NCBI GenBank assembly: GCA_011391495.1
Contig: JAABQK010000001.1
Coordinates: forward strand, 62,001-126,000
Source of the DNA: Hydrogenophaga sp.
GTDB taxonomy: Bacteria; Pseudomonadota; Gammaproteobacteria; Burkholderiales; Burkholderiaceae_C
Reading direction: 5' to 3'
DNA: 64,000 nucleotides
Below, in pieces: positions 32,258-41,060 of the stretch (positions are counted from its first letter, which is position 1; each line of letters starts with the position of its first letter). The notes beneath the pieces are model-generated. The model made no database searches. It had not been told where the DNA came from and was given only the letters and a program-made list of their open reading frames with translations. The translations under genes were made by a program, and so were the position numbers.

Positions 32258-34819
32258 TCAGGCCAGCTTCCAGCCGAACCGGCGCGCGAGGCCGCGACCA
32301 GCAGCCCGTTGAAGCAGCAGCAGAAGCAGGACGCCCGCACCCACGCCCACGGCGGCTGCCAGGGTGGCGGGTGGCGGCAACTCGAAGCCGAACAGCGCCC
32401 GCAGCGCTGCGATGCCCACCACCGCAGCCAGCATGGTCAGGGTCAGCAGCAGCGTGAGCCACAGGGCGCGGTTGCGCGATGCCAGCGAGGCCTTCAGGCC
32501 CGCAGCACCTGAACGGTTGGCAAGAATCAGCGAGATGTTGGCGACCACCAGCGCCACGAAGGCGGCTGCCCTGGCCTGGCCCCCGGGGCCCCCGGCCTGC
32601 AACAGGCTCCAGTAAAAGGCACCGACCACCAGCAGCACCAGCCCGCCCTGCATCAGGCTGTCGGCAATGAGCAATGGAGAAAACAGCGGGGCGGCCGGAT
32701 CGCGCGGCGGGCGCTGCATCACGTCGGCCTCTTCATCCTCCGCTTCGAACACGATGGAGCACACCGGGTCGATCACGATTTCCAGAAACGCGATGTGCAT
32801 CGGCGTGAACAGCAGCGGCCAGCCGAAGAGCAGCGGAATCAGGGTCAGTCCGGCGATGGGCACATGCACCGCAAACACGAAGCGCATCGCCTTGCGCAGG
32901 TTGTCGTAGATGCGCCGGCCCAGGCGCACCGACCGGACCAGGGTACCGAAATCGTCGTCGAGCAAGACCAGCGAGGCCGATTCCCGTGCCACGTCGGTAC
33001 CGCGCCCACCCATCGCAATGCCGATGTGTGCCGCCTTGAGCGAGGGCGCATCGTTGACGCCGTCGCCGGTCATGGCCACCACCTCGCCGTTGGCCTTGAA
33101 CGCCTGCACGATACGCAGTTTCTGCTGTGGCGCCACCCGCGCAAAGACCGCCGTGCTGCGCACCAGGCCTCGCAGTTCCGGATCGCTCAGCTTCGCCACC
33201 TGGTCGCCGCGCAGCAGGCCTGCTGTGGCATCGATGCCCGCCTGCTCCGCGATGGCCAGCGCCGTGCCAGGGTGGTCACCGGTGATCATCACCACGCGTA
33301 TGCCGGCCTGGCGGCACTCCTGCACCGCCTGCGGCACGTTCTCACGCAGCGGATCGGCCAGTGCCACCAGGCCCAGCAGATCGAAGGCGAAGCCCTCCGG
33401 TCCACCGGGCCAGGGGTCCGCACCCCAGCGGGCGGCGGCCACCGCCAGCACGCGCATGCCGCGGCCCGCCAGCGCCGCTGCCTCGGCCAGCACCGCATCG
33501 GTCTGCGCAGCCGGCAGCTGGCACAGCCGGGCCACACTCTCGGGGGCCCCCTTGGCCGCCACCGTGTGCGGCAGTCCGGGGGATTCGCGCCACACATGGG
33601 TCATCACCGGCAGACCGGGTGACAGGCCATATTCATGGACCAGTTCCCAGGCGGCCGGCAGCGCTGCCAGATGGCGGGACCCCAGGGCGTGAATGGCACG
33701 CTCCATCGGATCGAAAGGGTCGCGTTCGCTGGCCAGAACGCCGTGGCGCAGCAGGGCGTGGAAGGCCTCTGGCAGATCCCCTGCGGATGGAACCCATCTC
33801 GCAGGCCCCTGTGCGTCAAAGCGCACCAGCGTGTCCACCGCCATGCGGTTGTGCGTGAGCGTGCCCGTCTTGTCGGTACACAGCACGGTGGCTGCGCCCA
33901 GTGCTTCGATGGTGGCCGAGCGCCGTGTCAGCACCCGGTGCTGCGACAGCCGCCACGCCCCCATGGCCATGAACACGGTCAGGATCAGCAGGAACTCCTG
34001 CGGCAGCATCGACATGGCCATGGTGATACCGGCGAGTGCGCCACCCAGCCAGTCGTCGTGGGTCCACACATAGAGAACGCCGACGGTCAGGCTGACCGCC
34101 AGTCCGAGCACCGAGAACCAGCGCACCAGCTGGCGCGTCTGCCGGTGCAGCGGCGTGCTTTCGGGCTCGATCGAACCCAGCACCTTGCCGATGCGGCCGA
34201 TCTCGCTGCGCGCCCCGGTCGCCACCACCTCGGCCGTGCCCTGACCGGCCACCACCAGGGTGCCCGCGAAGACCAGCGTCGGGCCGGCGCCGGCTGCGCC
34301 AGGGGCCGGGGAAGCCCGCTTGGCCACCGGAAGGGACTCGCCGCTGAGCAGCGATTCATCGACCAGCAGGTCGTTCGAGGCCAGCAGGCGGGCGTCGGCG
34401 GGCACCCGATCGCCTTCGGTCAGCTCGAGCAGGTCGCCACACACCACCTGGGTGCCCGCGAGGCGCTGGCGCTGGCCGTCGCGCCAGACCAGGGCACGCG
34501 GGCTGGTCATGTCGTGCAGGGTCTCGAGCACACGCTCGGTGCGCCGCTCCTGCACCAGCGTGATGGCCACGATCACACCCAGGAAGGCCAGCAGCACGCT
34601 GGCCTCGGACACGTCGCCGAGCACCAGGTAGATCGCCACCGCCGCCGCCAGCAACTGGAACATCGGCTCGCGCCCCACCTCCAGCGCGATGCGCCAGAGG
34701 GTGCGCTTCGGCGGGTGGGGCAGGTCGTTGGGCCCGTCCGCTGCCAGTCGCTGCGCGGCCTGCTCGGTGCTCAGGCCTTTGGGCGCAGTGCCCAGGGTGT
34801 CAGGTGCCATGCCGCGCAT
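32258..34819 (-). CDS. Cation-transporting P-type ATPase (P2-like)
   Basis: An 853-residue pump. The actuator loop has LLSGES, the phosphorylation site is CTDKTGTLTHN, the nucleotide-binding domain has AAKGAPESV, and the hinge is MTGDGVNDAPSLKAAHIGIAMG. Hydrophobic helices flank these in the P2 order. Helix four reads MSMLPQEFLLILTVF, where calcium pumps usually have PEGLP and related bacterial pumps LPEEFP. The ion is therefore uncertain; calcium or manganese is possible. The start could also be the ATG at 34810. A TMEM165-type transporter with a manganese riboswitch lies just upstream on the same strand. Confidence 0.88.
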   Translation of the reverse strand: MRGMAPDTLGTAPKGLSTEQAAQRLAADGPNDLPHPPKRTLWRIALEVGREPMFQLLAAAVAIYLVLGDVSEASVLLAFLGVIVAITLVQERRTERVLETLHDMTSPRALVWRDGQRQRLAGTQVVCGDLLELTEGDRVPADARLLASNDLLVDESLLSGESLPVAKRASPAPGAAGAGPTLVFAGTLVVAGQGTAEVVATGARSEIGRIGKVLGSIEPESTPLHRQTRQLVRWFSVLGLAVSLTVGVLYVWTHDDWLGGALAGITMAMSMLPQEFLLILTVFMAMGAWRLSQHRVLTRRSATIEALGAATVLCTDKTGTLTHNRMAVDTLVRFDAQGPARWVPSAGDLPEAFHALLRHGVLASERDPFDPMERAIHALGSRHLAALPAAWELVHEYGLSPGLPVMTHVWRESPGLPHTVAAKGAPESVARLCQLPAAQTDAVLAEAAALAGRGMRVLAVAAARWGADPWPGGPEGFAFDLLGLVALADPLRENVPQAVQECRQAGIRVVMITGDHPGTALAIAEQAGIDATAGLLRGDQVAKLSDPELRGLVRSTAVFARVAPQQKLRIVQAFKANGEVVAMTGDGVNDAPSLKAAHIGIAMGGRGTDVARESASLVLLDDDFGTLVRSVRLGRRIYDNLRKAMRFVFAVHVPIAGLTLIPLLFGWPLLFTPMHIAFLEIVIDPVCSIVFEAEDEEADVMQRPPRDPAAPLFSPLLIADSLMQGGLVLLVVGAFYWSLLQAGGPGGQARAAAFVALVVANISLILANRSGAAGLKASLASRNRALWLTLLLTLTMLAAVVGIAALRALFGFELPPPATLAAAVGVGAGVLLLLLLQRAAGRGLARRFGWKLA

Positions 34820-34945
34820 CCAGGGTCACGACGCCGTCGGCTGCCTGCAACGAAGACCATCGCATGGCCCGCCCGGCCGACAGGCCCGACGACCCGGGCA
34901 GCGGTGGCCTGCAGGCGGGTTCCCGGCGGATTGCGAACGACACGC

Positions 34946-35524
34946 TCAGAACCCCAGTTTTGCGCCCGCACCGAGCAGGGTCGCGACGCCCAGCACCGCA
35001 AAGATCGCGGCGGCCACCGAGTGAACCAGCTTCATGGGAATTCTGGCCGCCAGCTTGTCGCCGACGAACACGGCCGGCACATCCGCGATCAGCATGCCCA
35101 GCGTGGTTCCGATCACCACCAGCACCGGTGTGGCGTAGTGCGCCGCCATGGCCACCGTCGCGATCTGCGTCTTGTCGCCCATTTCAGCGAGAAAGAAGGT
35201 GATCAGCGTCGCACCAAAGACGCCAAAGCGCCTGGCAATCTGCGTCTCTTCTTCTTCGATCTTGTCCGGAATCAGGGTCCAGATCGCCATGCCGATGAAC
35301 GAAGCACCCAGCACCCAGCGCAAGACCTCGGGGCTGATGGTGGCCGTGATCCACGCACCCAAAGCACCTGCGAGGCCGTGGTTGACCACCGTCGCCACCA
35401 GGATACCGGCGATGATGGGCAGCGGCTTTTTGAAACGTGCGGCGAGGATGAACGCGAGCAGCTGCGTTTTGTCGCCGATTTCAGCCAGCGCGACCACGCC
35501 GGTCGAGACGAGAAGGGATTCCAT
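34946..35524 (-). CDS. TMEM165/GDT1 family divalent cation (probable Mn2+) exporter
   Basis: A 192-residue membrane protein with two copies of the family signature: ALAEIGDKTQLLAF and FLAEMGDKTQIATV (E-x-G-D-K-[ST]). About six transmembrane helices are seen. The start at 35524 (MESLLVSTG) is used; the frame upstream is the riboswitch leader. In other Proteobacteria such proteins (MneA) export manganese and are controlled by the yybP-ykoY riboswitch, which is present here too. Confidence 0.92.
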   Translation of the reverse strand: MESLLVSTGVVALAEIGDKTQLLAFILAARFKKPLPIIAGILVATVVNHGLAGALGAWITATISPEVLRWVLGASFIGMAIWTLIPDKIEEEETQIARRFGVFGATLITFFLAEMGDKTQIATVAMAAHYATPVLVVIGTTLGMLIADVPAVFVGDKLAARIPMKLVHSVAAAIFAVLGVATLLGAGAKLGF

Positions 35525-35594
35525 GGGAGAGCGTTCCAAGGCCGGAGGGCAGACGGATGACCACACGCCTCCCCGGCCAGATCGGAGGCATTGT

Positions 35595-35700
35595 GGTCAA
35601 AGGTCTTGCCAAGTTCGAGGACCGCTGATGCCATGACCTGCGGGTCAAGTGTGTTGACATCAGCCTCTTCTGCTTGAAGAGCGGCTACTCCCCAATGACC
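35595..35700 (-). promoter_or_regulatory. yybP-ykoY-type (Mn2+-sensing) riboswitch
   Basis: On the minus strand the leader of the TMEM165 gene contains the hallmark GGGGAGTAGCC, then GTCAACACACTTG and GGCAAGACC, all in the order of the yybP-ykoY aptamer. The outer stem pairs GGTCA (35696-35700) with TGACC (35595-35599). Downstream, GCCTCC can pair with GGAGGC before the start codon as a possible switching helix. Known members bind Mn2+ and raise expression of exporters. Confidence 0.88.
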
Positions 35701-35729
35701 GCGAGATGGTAACCGATGGCCCGGCCGCT

Positions 35730-36281
35730 TCATCCGGCGGTGCCGGAGGCTCGGTCCTTCTGGCGCGTCACCCACAGCCACCATCCCAGCCCGAGCAAGG
35801 CCGCGTAGTTCAGCGTCGTGAACCACGGCGTGTTCCACGCGACGCCGTCAAAACCCCAGTAGGTCACCGGGTAGAAAACCGGTGAGGGGTAGAAGTCGGC
35901 AGAGTGGGTGAAGACGTCGATCAGGATGTGGGACCACCAGCCCAGCAGCGGCAGCCAGAAGCGGCGCAGCGCGACCCACAGCAGGGCCGTTACCCCGGCG
36001 GCCACCAGCGCGCTGTGAAAGCTGCAGTGCAGGTGGTGCGACCACAGCGCTACCGCAGCGGGAAAAGCCGGCTCGCCTCCCGGCAGGGCGGTGGCGTAGG
36101 CCAGCCAGTCGGCCGGGGCCCCACGGTCCAACGCCCAGGCGGCCACCGGGAGGGTGTGCACCATGTCCGGCAGCGCGGCCAGCGCCATGGTCCAGCCCAC
36201 GCTGTGCCGTTCGGCCCGATGCCGGCGCGAGAGCGCCACCATGCCAGCTCCTGCCCACAGGGCGTGCGCCACGATGTCCAT
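35730..36281 (-). CDS. DUF457-like membrane-bound metal-dependent hydrolase
   Basis: A 183-residue inner-membrane protein. It begins MDIVAHALWAGAG, and has LPDMVHTLP, HHLHCSFHSALVA and WWSHILIDVFTHS: conserved His and Asp residues at helix ends, as in the YdjM/DUF457 family of putative metal-dependent hydrolases. The ATG at 36281 has GAGGGGA upstream; the open frame to 36362 lacks one. Function is not known. Confidence 0.8.
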   Translation of the reverse strand: MDIVAHALWAGAGMVALSRRHRAERHSVGWTMALAALPDMVHTLPVAAWALDRGAPADWLAYATALPGGEPAFPAAVALWSHHLHCSFHSALVAAGVTALLWVALRRFWLPLLGWWSHILIDVFTHSADFYPSPVFYPVTYWGFDGVAWNTPWFTTLNYAALLGLGWWLWVTRQKDRASGTAG

Positions 36282-36424
36282 GTGCGTTCCCCTCGTGCGC
36301 CAGCAGGACCCGGTCCGTCCGGGCCACCCTGTCCGTTCGACGTGGGCAGCGTACTGGCGCATCAGGGCAGATCATGCGCCGCTTGCGGGCGAAGTCAAAG
36401 GCCAAAGACGGGGCCACGGCATGC

Positions 36425-36460
36425 AAAAGGCGGACCCACCGCTGAGGGTGGGTCCGCCTT
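36425..36460 (-). terminator. Strong rho-independent terminator after the OmpA-domain lipoprotein
   Basis: A perfect 14-bp stem (AAGGCGGACCCACC with its complement) and a 6-base loop, with a short TTTT on the minus strand. It lies 62 bp downstream of the OmpA-domain lipoprotein gene. Confidence 0.85.
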
Positions 36461-36521
36461 CGGGCGCCCGCCGACCGCTGCGGGTGAGGCCGCGCGGCCG
36501 GGAGTCTGGATGCCGCTCGGC

Positions 36522-37433
36522 TCAGCGGGCGATGAGCTTGCCGGTGTCGTCGGACAGCACGATTTCCACGCGGCGGTTCATCTGCCGGCCGGCCGCGGTG
36601 TCGTTGCCGCCCACCGGGGAGGCTTCGCCGTAGCCGCGCGCGGTCACGCGCTCGGAGCCGATGCCCTGGCTCAGCAGCGCGGTGCGCACGGCGTCGGCGC
36701 GCTGGCCCGACAGGGTCTGGTTGTGGCTGTCGCTGCCGGTGCTGTCGGTGAATCCCTCGACCAGCGCGTTGCGCTGCGGAAACTCCTTCAGCACCGCCAC
36801 CAGCTGGCCGACCTTGCGCAGGCCGCCGGCCCGCAGTTCGGAGCGGTTCACGTCGAACAGCACATCACCCAGCGTGATCACCAGGCCACGCTCGGTGGCT
36901 TTGGCATCGAGTTCTTTCAGCCGGGCTTCGAGCTGGCGGTTGCGCTCCAGCGCCACCTGGGTCAGGCGCTGGGCTTCGACCGATTCGGTGCGTGCCAGGT
37001 CGGTGCTGCGTTGCGCTGCGGCGGCATTGAGTTGCGCGTTCGTCGCAGCCAGCTGGGCGGCATCGGCTTCCCGGGTTCGGGCCTGCAGCTGCACCTGGGT
37101 GCGCTCTGCACCGGCGCTGGTCACCATGGCTTCAGCGGTCTTCATGTCCATGGTTTCGCGCACGATGGCCACACGCTTCGATGCCAGATAGGCCAGGTGG
37201 GTGACCCGGGCTTCGTCTTCTTCCTTGCCCCAGGCAGCGTTGGCCTTGTTCATGGCGTCGCTCGCCAGTTTCATTTCGGTGCCGGCGTTGTTTTGCGCGC
37301 GCGGGTCGGCCTGCACGGCCCGGTATTCGGTGCGGGCCTGTTCGAGCTGGGCATTGCCCTTGGGTACGCTGCTGCAACCGGCCAGCACGGCCAGCGCCAC
37401 CAGGGTGAGGGAGATCAGGGGGTATTTTTTCAT
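36522..37433 (-). CDS. OmpA-domain lipoprotein with N-terminal DUF4398-like region
   Basis: A 303-residue lipoprotein with signal VALAVLAGC. The first part (about residues 28-100) resembles DUF4398 (LEQARTEYRAVQADP). A coiled-coil, Ala/Gln-rich stretch follows, and then an OmpA C-terminal peptidoglycan-binding domain (about 185-300, with GDVLFDVNRSELRAGG, VEGFTDSTGSDSHNQTLSGQRADAV and NRRVEIVL). It probably links the outer membrane to peptidoglycan. It follows a smaller DUF4398-like lipoprotein gene by 43 bp and is probably in the same operon, ending at a strong terminator. Confidence 0.9.
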   Translation of the reverse strand: MKKYPLISLTLVALAVLAGCSSVPKGNAQLEQARTEYRAVQADPRAQNNAGTEMKLASDAMNKANAAWGKEEDEARVTHLAYLASKRVAIVRETMDMKTAEAMVTSAGAERTQVQLQARTREADAAQLAATNAQLNAAAAQRSTDLARTESVEAQRLTQVALERNRQLEARLKELDAKATERGLVITLGDVLFDVNRSELRAGGLRKVGQLVAVLKEFPQRNALVEGFTDSTGSDSHNQTLSGQRADAVRTALLSQGIGSERVTARGYGEASPVGGNDTAAGRQMNRRVEIVLSDDTGKLIAR

Positions 37434-37476
37434 GGGGAAATTTCTCAGGGTGTGCGGGGATGAAGGGCCGGCGCTG

Positions 37477-37884
37477 TTACTTGGCGCCGCGTTCGATTTC
37501 CTGGCGCAAGACCCGGTTGTCCTCGCGCACGGTCAGGGCGGCTTTGGCGGCCGTGGCGTTGCGTGCCTTGACCTCGGCCAGGCGGGCATCCACCTGGGCG
37601 GCCTCGGCCAGCATCAAGGCGCGCTCGTACTTTTCTTCGACCATCGAGGCGTTCGCCCTGGCCAGCTTGTCGCGCGCCATCGCCATTTCGGTCGGTGCCA
37701 GCGCAACGGCGCCCGCACGTTCTGCACTGGCGATGGCCGCGGTCGACACCGCCATCTGCTCGGTCGGCGCCGGAAAGCTGGCGCAGCCGATCTGCAGCGA
37801 TGCGGCCAGCAGGGCGATCAGGGGCAGCCAGGACATGGCCCGGCCTTGTGGTGTGTGGGTGCGGTGTGTGGATACGTTGTTCAT
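37477..37884 (-). CDS. Small DUF4398-like lipoprotein
   Basis: About 135 residues. A hydrophobic segment MSWLPLIALLAASLQIGC ends in a cysteine, which is a fair but not perfect lipobox. After it, APTEQMAVSTAAIASAERAGAVALAPTEMAMARDKLARANASM is the DUF4398 helical pattern. The start at 37884 has GGAG upstream; an ATG at 37905 would add seven residues and one at 37836 would remove 16. It is the first gene of the operon with the OmpA-domain lipoprotein. Function is unknown; envelope stress is likely from context. Confidence 0.82.
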   Translation of the reverse strand: MNNVSTHRTHTPQGRAMSWLPLIALLAASLQIGCASFPAPTEQMAVSTAAIASAERAGAVALAPTEMAMARDKLARANASMVEEKYERALMLAEAAQVDARLAEVKARNATAAKAALTVREDNRVLRQEIERGAK

Positions 37885-38174
37885 CGGAAAGTGCTCCATG
37901 GCCATGAAAAGGGATATAGGATTTGTTCGCGGTTGGCACGCAGCGTCACAGCAGCTCCGTGCTCAAGGCCAAGGCTTTGAAACCCGCCCATGCACTGTGC
38001 GTCAAGGCCGGGTTCCTGTCGGTGCTCTGGCGCACACAGGCGGCAACCGGACGGAGCAGTGCCCCGTCACCATCAGACCCAACGTTCGATAGCGCACAGA
38101 CGTCCTTCCGGGTCTGACATACAAAGCTCCACGAGGTGGATGCTTTTTTTCCACCCGCAACCAAAGGAACTCAC

Positions 38175-38390
38175 ATGAACTGGGACACCATCAAGGGCAA
38201 CTGGAAACAACTCACCGGCCAGGTCAAGCAGCAGTGGGGCAAGCTGACCGACGACGACCTGCAGGTCGTGGCCGGCCACCGCGATCAGCTCGCCGGCAAG
38301 ATCCAGGAGCGCTACGGCATTGCCAAGGACGAGGCTGAAAAGCAGCTCAAGGACTGGGAAGATCGCGCGAACGACAGCTGGCTGAAATAA
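38175..38390 (+). CDS. CsbD-family stress protein
   Basis: A 71-residue hydrophilic protein starting MNWDTIKGNWKQLTGQVKQQWGKLTDDDL, the hallmark of CsbD/YjbJ proteins, which rise in osmotic or general stress. An AAAGGA ribosome site precedes the ATG. It stands alone on this strand, between two envelope gene groups. The leader has a small hairpin with a run of seven T. Confidence 0.95.
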   Translation: MNWDTIKGNWKQLTGQVKQQWGKLTDDDLQVVAGHRDQLAGKIQERYGIAKDEAEKQLKDWEDRANDSWLK

Positions 38391-38445
38391 GCGGCAGCCG
38401 CACAGTTCTGACCAGCCCGCGGTTGACCACCGACCCGGGCGGCGC

Positions 38446-39147
38446 TCAGTGCCTGTGCCCGGTCAAATCTGCGTAGAGCAGCCCGTCGGCCGCGTAACAA
38501 CTGCAGGCCTGTGCTTCCAGCGCCGAGCGGTTCAATACCGTCAGTTCACCCCGGTGGTATTCGATCAGTCCGCTCTGCTGGAACTCCCGGGCCGCCACCG
38601 TGACGCCCACGCGGCGCACGCCCAGCAGCAGCGCCATGAACTCCTGGGTCACATGGAATGTGTCCGACTGCGCCCTGTCCTGGCTCATCAGCAGCCAGCG
38701 CGCCAGGCGCGGGCCGATCGTGTGAAAACGTTCGCAGGCTGCCGCCAGCGTCTGCTGGTGCAGCCGCACCAGCAGGCTCGTCTGCACCACCTGTTGCAGT
38801 TCGGGCATGTCGGCCAGGGACTCGCGCAGCGCCTCGGCGCCGATGCGCCAGCTGCTGCCCGGACCCTGCACCAGCGCACGCCAGGGCGTCTTCGCCAGCC
38901 CCAGCACCATCTCGGAGCCGAGCATCGACTCGCGCCCCACCATGCCCACCTCCAGCGGCGGGTGACTGTCCACGTCGATCACCAGCGAGAGGAAGCCCGA
39001 GCGCGGAAAGCAGGCGTGGCTCAGCGGCTGGCCGCGCTCGCTGAGCTCGGCCGACAGCAGCAGTTCAAATGGCTCGCACCGGTCCAGGAAGCGGTGGCGA
39101 ACGGCCTTGGGCAGCAGCTGGATGAGTTGGTTTTCGGCGGTTGCCAT
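38446..39147 (-). CDS. Crp/Fnr-family transcription regulator
   Basis: A 233-residue regulator with an N-terminal cyclic-nucleotide-binding-like barrel and a C-terminal helix-turn-helix (FHVTQEFMALLLGVRRVGVTVAAREFQQSGLIEYHRGELTVLNRSALE). No Cys cluster for iron-sulfur sensing is seen near the N-terminus, so it is not an Fnr oxygen sensor. The ATG at 39147 is chosen because the frame above it overlaps the divergent OmpA gene's leader. It is divergent from the OmpA-family gene and close to csbD, so it may control stress or envelope genes. Confidence 0.85.
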   Translation of the reverse strand: MATAENQLIQLLPKAVRHRFLDRCEPFELLLSAELSERGQPLSHACFPRSGFLSLVIDVDSHPPLEVGMVGRESMLGSEMVLGLAKTPWRALVQGPGSSWRIGAEALRESLADMPELQQVVQTSLLVRLHQQTLAAACERFHTIGPRLARWLLMSQDRAQSDTFHVTQEFMALLLGVRRVGVTVAAREFQQSGLIEYHRGELTVLNRSALEAQACSCYAADGLLYADLTGHRH

Positions 39148-39397
39148 GCAGTGGGGGTTCTCGGTTGGTTCGGCTGGGCTCGAAGGCTTCGCAGTCCCCT
39201 CGGGCCGGGCGTCTGAGAAGCTGAAAAACAGTGTGACCCGTGCGTGGTCGCCTGACTGTCTGCCAGCGCACACAGCGGCCGTGCAGCGCATCCGCCACAT
39301 GTTCGTCAGCGCACCGACGCGCTGGCGCAGCCGTTCTAAAACCCAACCGTGCACTTCGCGCAAAGCGTTTCAATCCCAGAACCCTCGAAAGACCGAC

Positions 39398-40573
39398 ATG
39401 ACCCACACCTCCACACGCCGTCCCGTCCTGCGTCCCACACTCCAGCTGATGTGCCTGGCCGGCCTGAGCACCTTCCTCGCCGCACCCGCATTCGCCCAGG
39501 GCACCAGCCACTACTACGGTGGCGTGTCGGTGGGCCAGTCCAGAACCCAGACCGATGCGGCTGGCCTGACCTCGGGCCTGCTGCCCGGCGTGGGAGTGCT
39601 CAACAGCACGACGGACGAAAAAGACACGGCCTACAAGCTGTTTGGCGGCTACCAGTTCAACCGCAACATCGCCCTCGAAGGCGGCTATTTCAATCTGGGC
39701 AAGAACAGCTTCAGCGCCAACACCGTCCCCGCCGGCACGCTGGCCGGTGAATCCAAGGTACACGGCCTGAACCTGGACCTGGTGGGCACCTTGCCCTTCA
39801 CCGAGCGCTTCTCGGCACTCGCCCGCGTGGGTGTGCAGCACGCCTGGTCCGAGAGCACCGCCAGCGGTACCGGCGCGGCCGCAGGGGTCTCGCCCAGCAG
39901 CAAGCGCGACGACAGCGGCGTGAAGGTGGGCTTCGGTCTGCAATACGAAATGAGCCCTGCGGTGTGGATTCGCGGTGAAGTCGAGCGCTACCGCATCAAG
40001 AACGCGGTGGGCCAGAACAACAACGTCGACACGGCCACGGTGAGTCTGGTGTTCCCGTTTGGTCGCGCACCGGTGCAGCGTGTGGCGGCCGCGCCCGCCT
40101 ACGTGGCACCGGCACCCGCGCCGGCCCCGGCACCGCAGGTGGTCGTCGTGACGCCGCCCGCTCCCGCACCGGTGGTGGTGGCGCCCGCCCCCCAGCGCGT
40201 TAACTTCTCGGCCGACACGCTGTTCGGTTTTGACAAGGCCACCGTGCGCCCCGAAGGCCGGGCAGAGCTGGACAAGTTCAGCGGCCAGCTGGCCGGTACC
40301 CGGTACGATGCCATCACCGTCGAAGGCCATACCGACCGCAAGGGATCCGACGCCTACAACCAGACCCTGTCCACCGAGCGCGCCGAAGCGGTGAAAGCCT
40401 ACCTGGTGAACACCGGCAAGGTGGACCCGGCCAAGATCAGCGCCGTGGGCAAAGGGGAAAGCATGCCCGTGACGACCGCCGCCGACTGCTCGGACAAGCT
40501 CCCGCGCGCGCAGTTGATCACCTGCCTGCAGCCCGACCGTCGCGTGGATGTGGAAGTGACCGGCACCCGCTGA
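39398..40573 (+). CDS. OmpA-family outer membrane protein
   Basis: A 391-residue protein. A signal peptide ends at AFA before QGTSHYYGGVSVGQS. An eight-strand beta-barrel domain (about residues 35-225, with aromatic strand ends such as YKLFGGYQF and NIALEGGYF) is followed by a Pro/Ala/Val linker (about 230-268) and an OmpA peptidoglycan-binding domain (about 270-385, with LFGFDKATVRPEG and VEGHTDRKGSDAYNQTLSTERAEAV). A 250-bp gap upstream is shared with the divergent Crp/Fnr gene. It ends 43 bp before a strong terminator. Confidence 0.92.
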   Translation: MTHTSTRRPVLRPTLQLMCLAGLSTFLAAPAFAQGTSHYYGGVSVGQSRTQTDAAGLTSGLLPGVGVLNSTTDEKDTAYKLFGGYQFNRNIALEGGYFNLGKNSFSANTVPAGTLAGESKVHGLNLDLVGTLPFTERFSALARVGVQHAWSESTASGTGAAAGVSPSSKRDDSGVKVGFGLQYEMSPAVWIRGEVERYRIKNAVGQNNNVDTATVSLVFPFGRAPVQRVAAAPAYVAPAPAPAPAPQVVVVTPPAPAPVVVAPAPQRVNFSADTLFGFDKATVRPEGRAELDKFSGQLAGTRYDAITVEGHTDRKGSDAYNQTLSTERAEAVKAYLVNTGKVDPAKISAVGKGESMPVTTAADCSDKLPRAQLITCLQPDRRVDVEVTGTR

Positions 40574-40616
40574 TCACGCAGCCGGCCTCTGCGAAGGGGC
40601 TGGTGCCAGAAGAGAG

Positions 40617-40653
40617 CCCGCCACCAGCGTCCTGCTGGTGGCGGGTTTTTCTT
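40617..40653 (+). terminator. Rho-independent terminator of the OmpA-family gene, target of the group II intron
   Basis: A perfect 12-bp stem (CCCGCCACCAGC with GCTGGTGGCGGG), a 5-base loop and TTTTT. The group II intron begins 4 bases after the T run, which is the known target choice of class C introns. Confidence 0.92.
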
Positions 40654-41060
40654 GTGCGCCCAGCATGGGCGCACACCTGCGGGTGCAAGTCCCGCTGCGA
40701 GCTGGTCACAGTGAGCAAAGCGAAGCGCAACTGCGTGAGGGTGACCGAGCGTGGGAAGGAAGTGTGGAGCGTAAATCGTGAGCCGATGAACAAGAACCGC
40801 ATAGAAGGCGCTGCTGAGCAGGGCGAGCGGGCAAGATTCCGCAAAGCTCTTGTGACCAAGGCGAAGTGGCGTAAATGCGGCGGCTGTGCGATGAAGGTGT
40901 GCGACCCTTACCTGGGGAGATCTCGCCTTGTGCCTGAAAGGGCGACGGCCTTGCCGGAGCGAGAAGGCAGCAGAGGTCGTAGTAACGGGAGTACGAGGCC
41001 CTCAAGGCTGGATGGAAACCGCGAAGGGCCGAACGAGAGTGAGTGACCGAGGACACGAGG

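Noticed and set aside
33635-35560. Plus-strand open frame of 641 codons over the P-type ATPase and TMEM165 genes
   Set aside because: It spans two well-supported minus-strand genes and its composition (His, Gln, Arg, Gly) is typical of a shadow frame.
38074-38116. Inverted pair CAGACCC/GGGTCTG upstream of csbD
   Set aside because: The arms are 29 bases apart and short; this could be chance in GC-rich sequence, so no operator is claimed.
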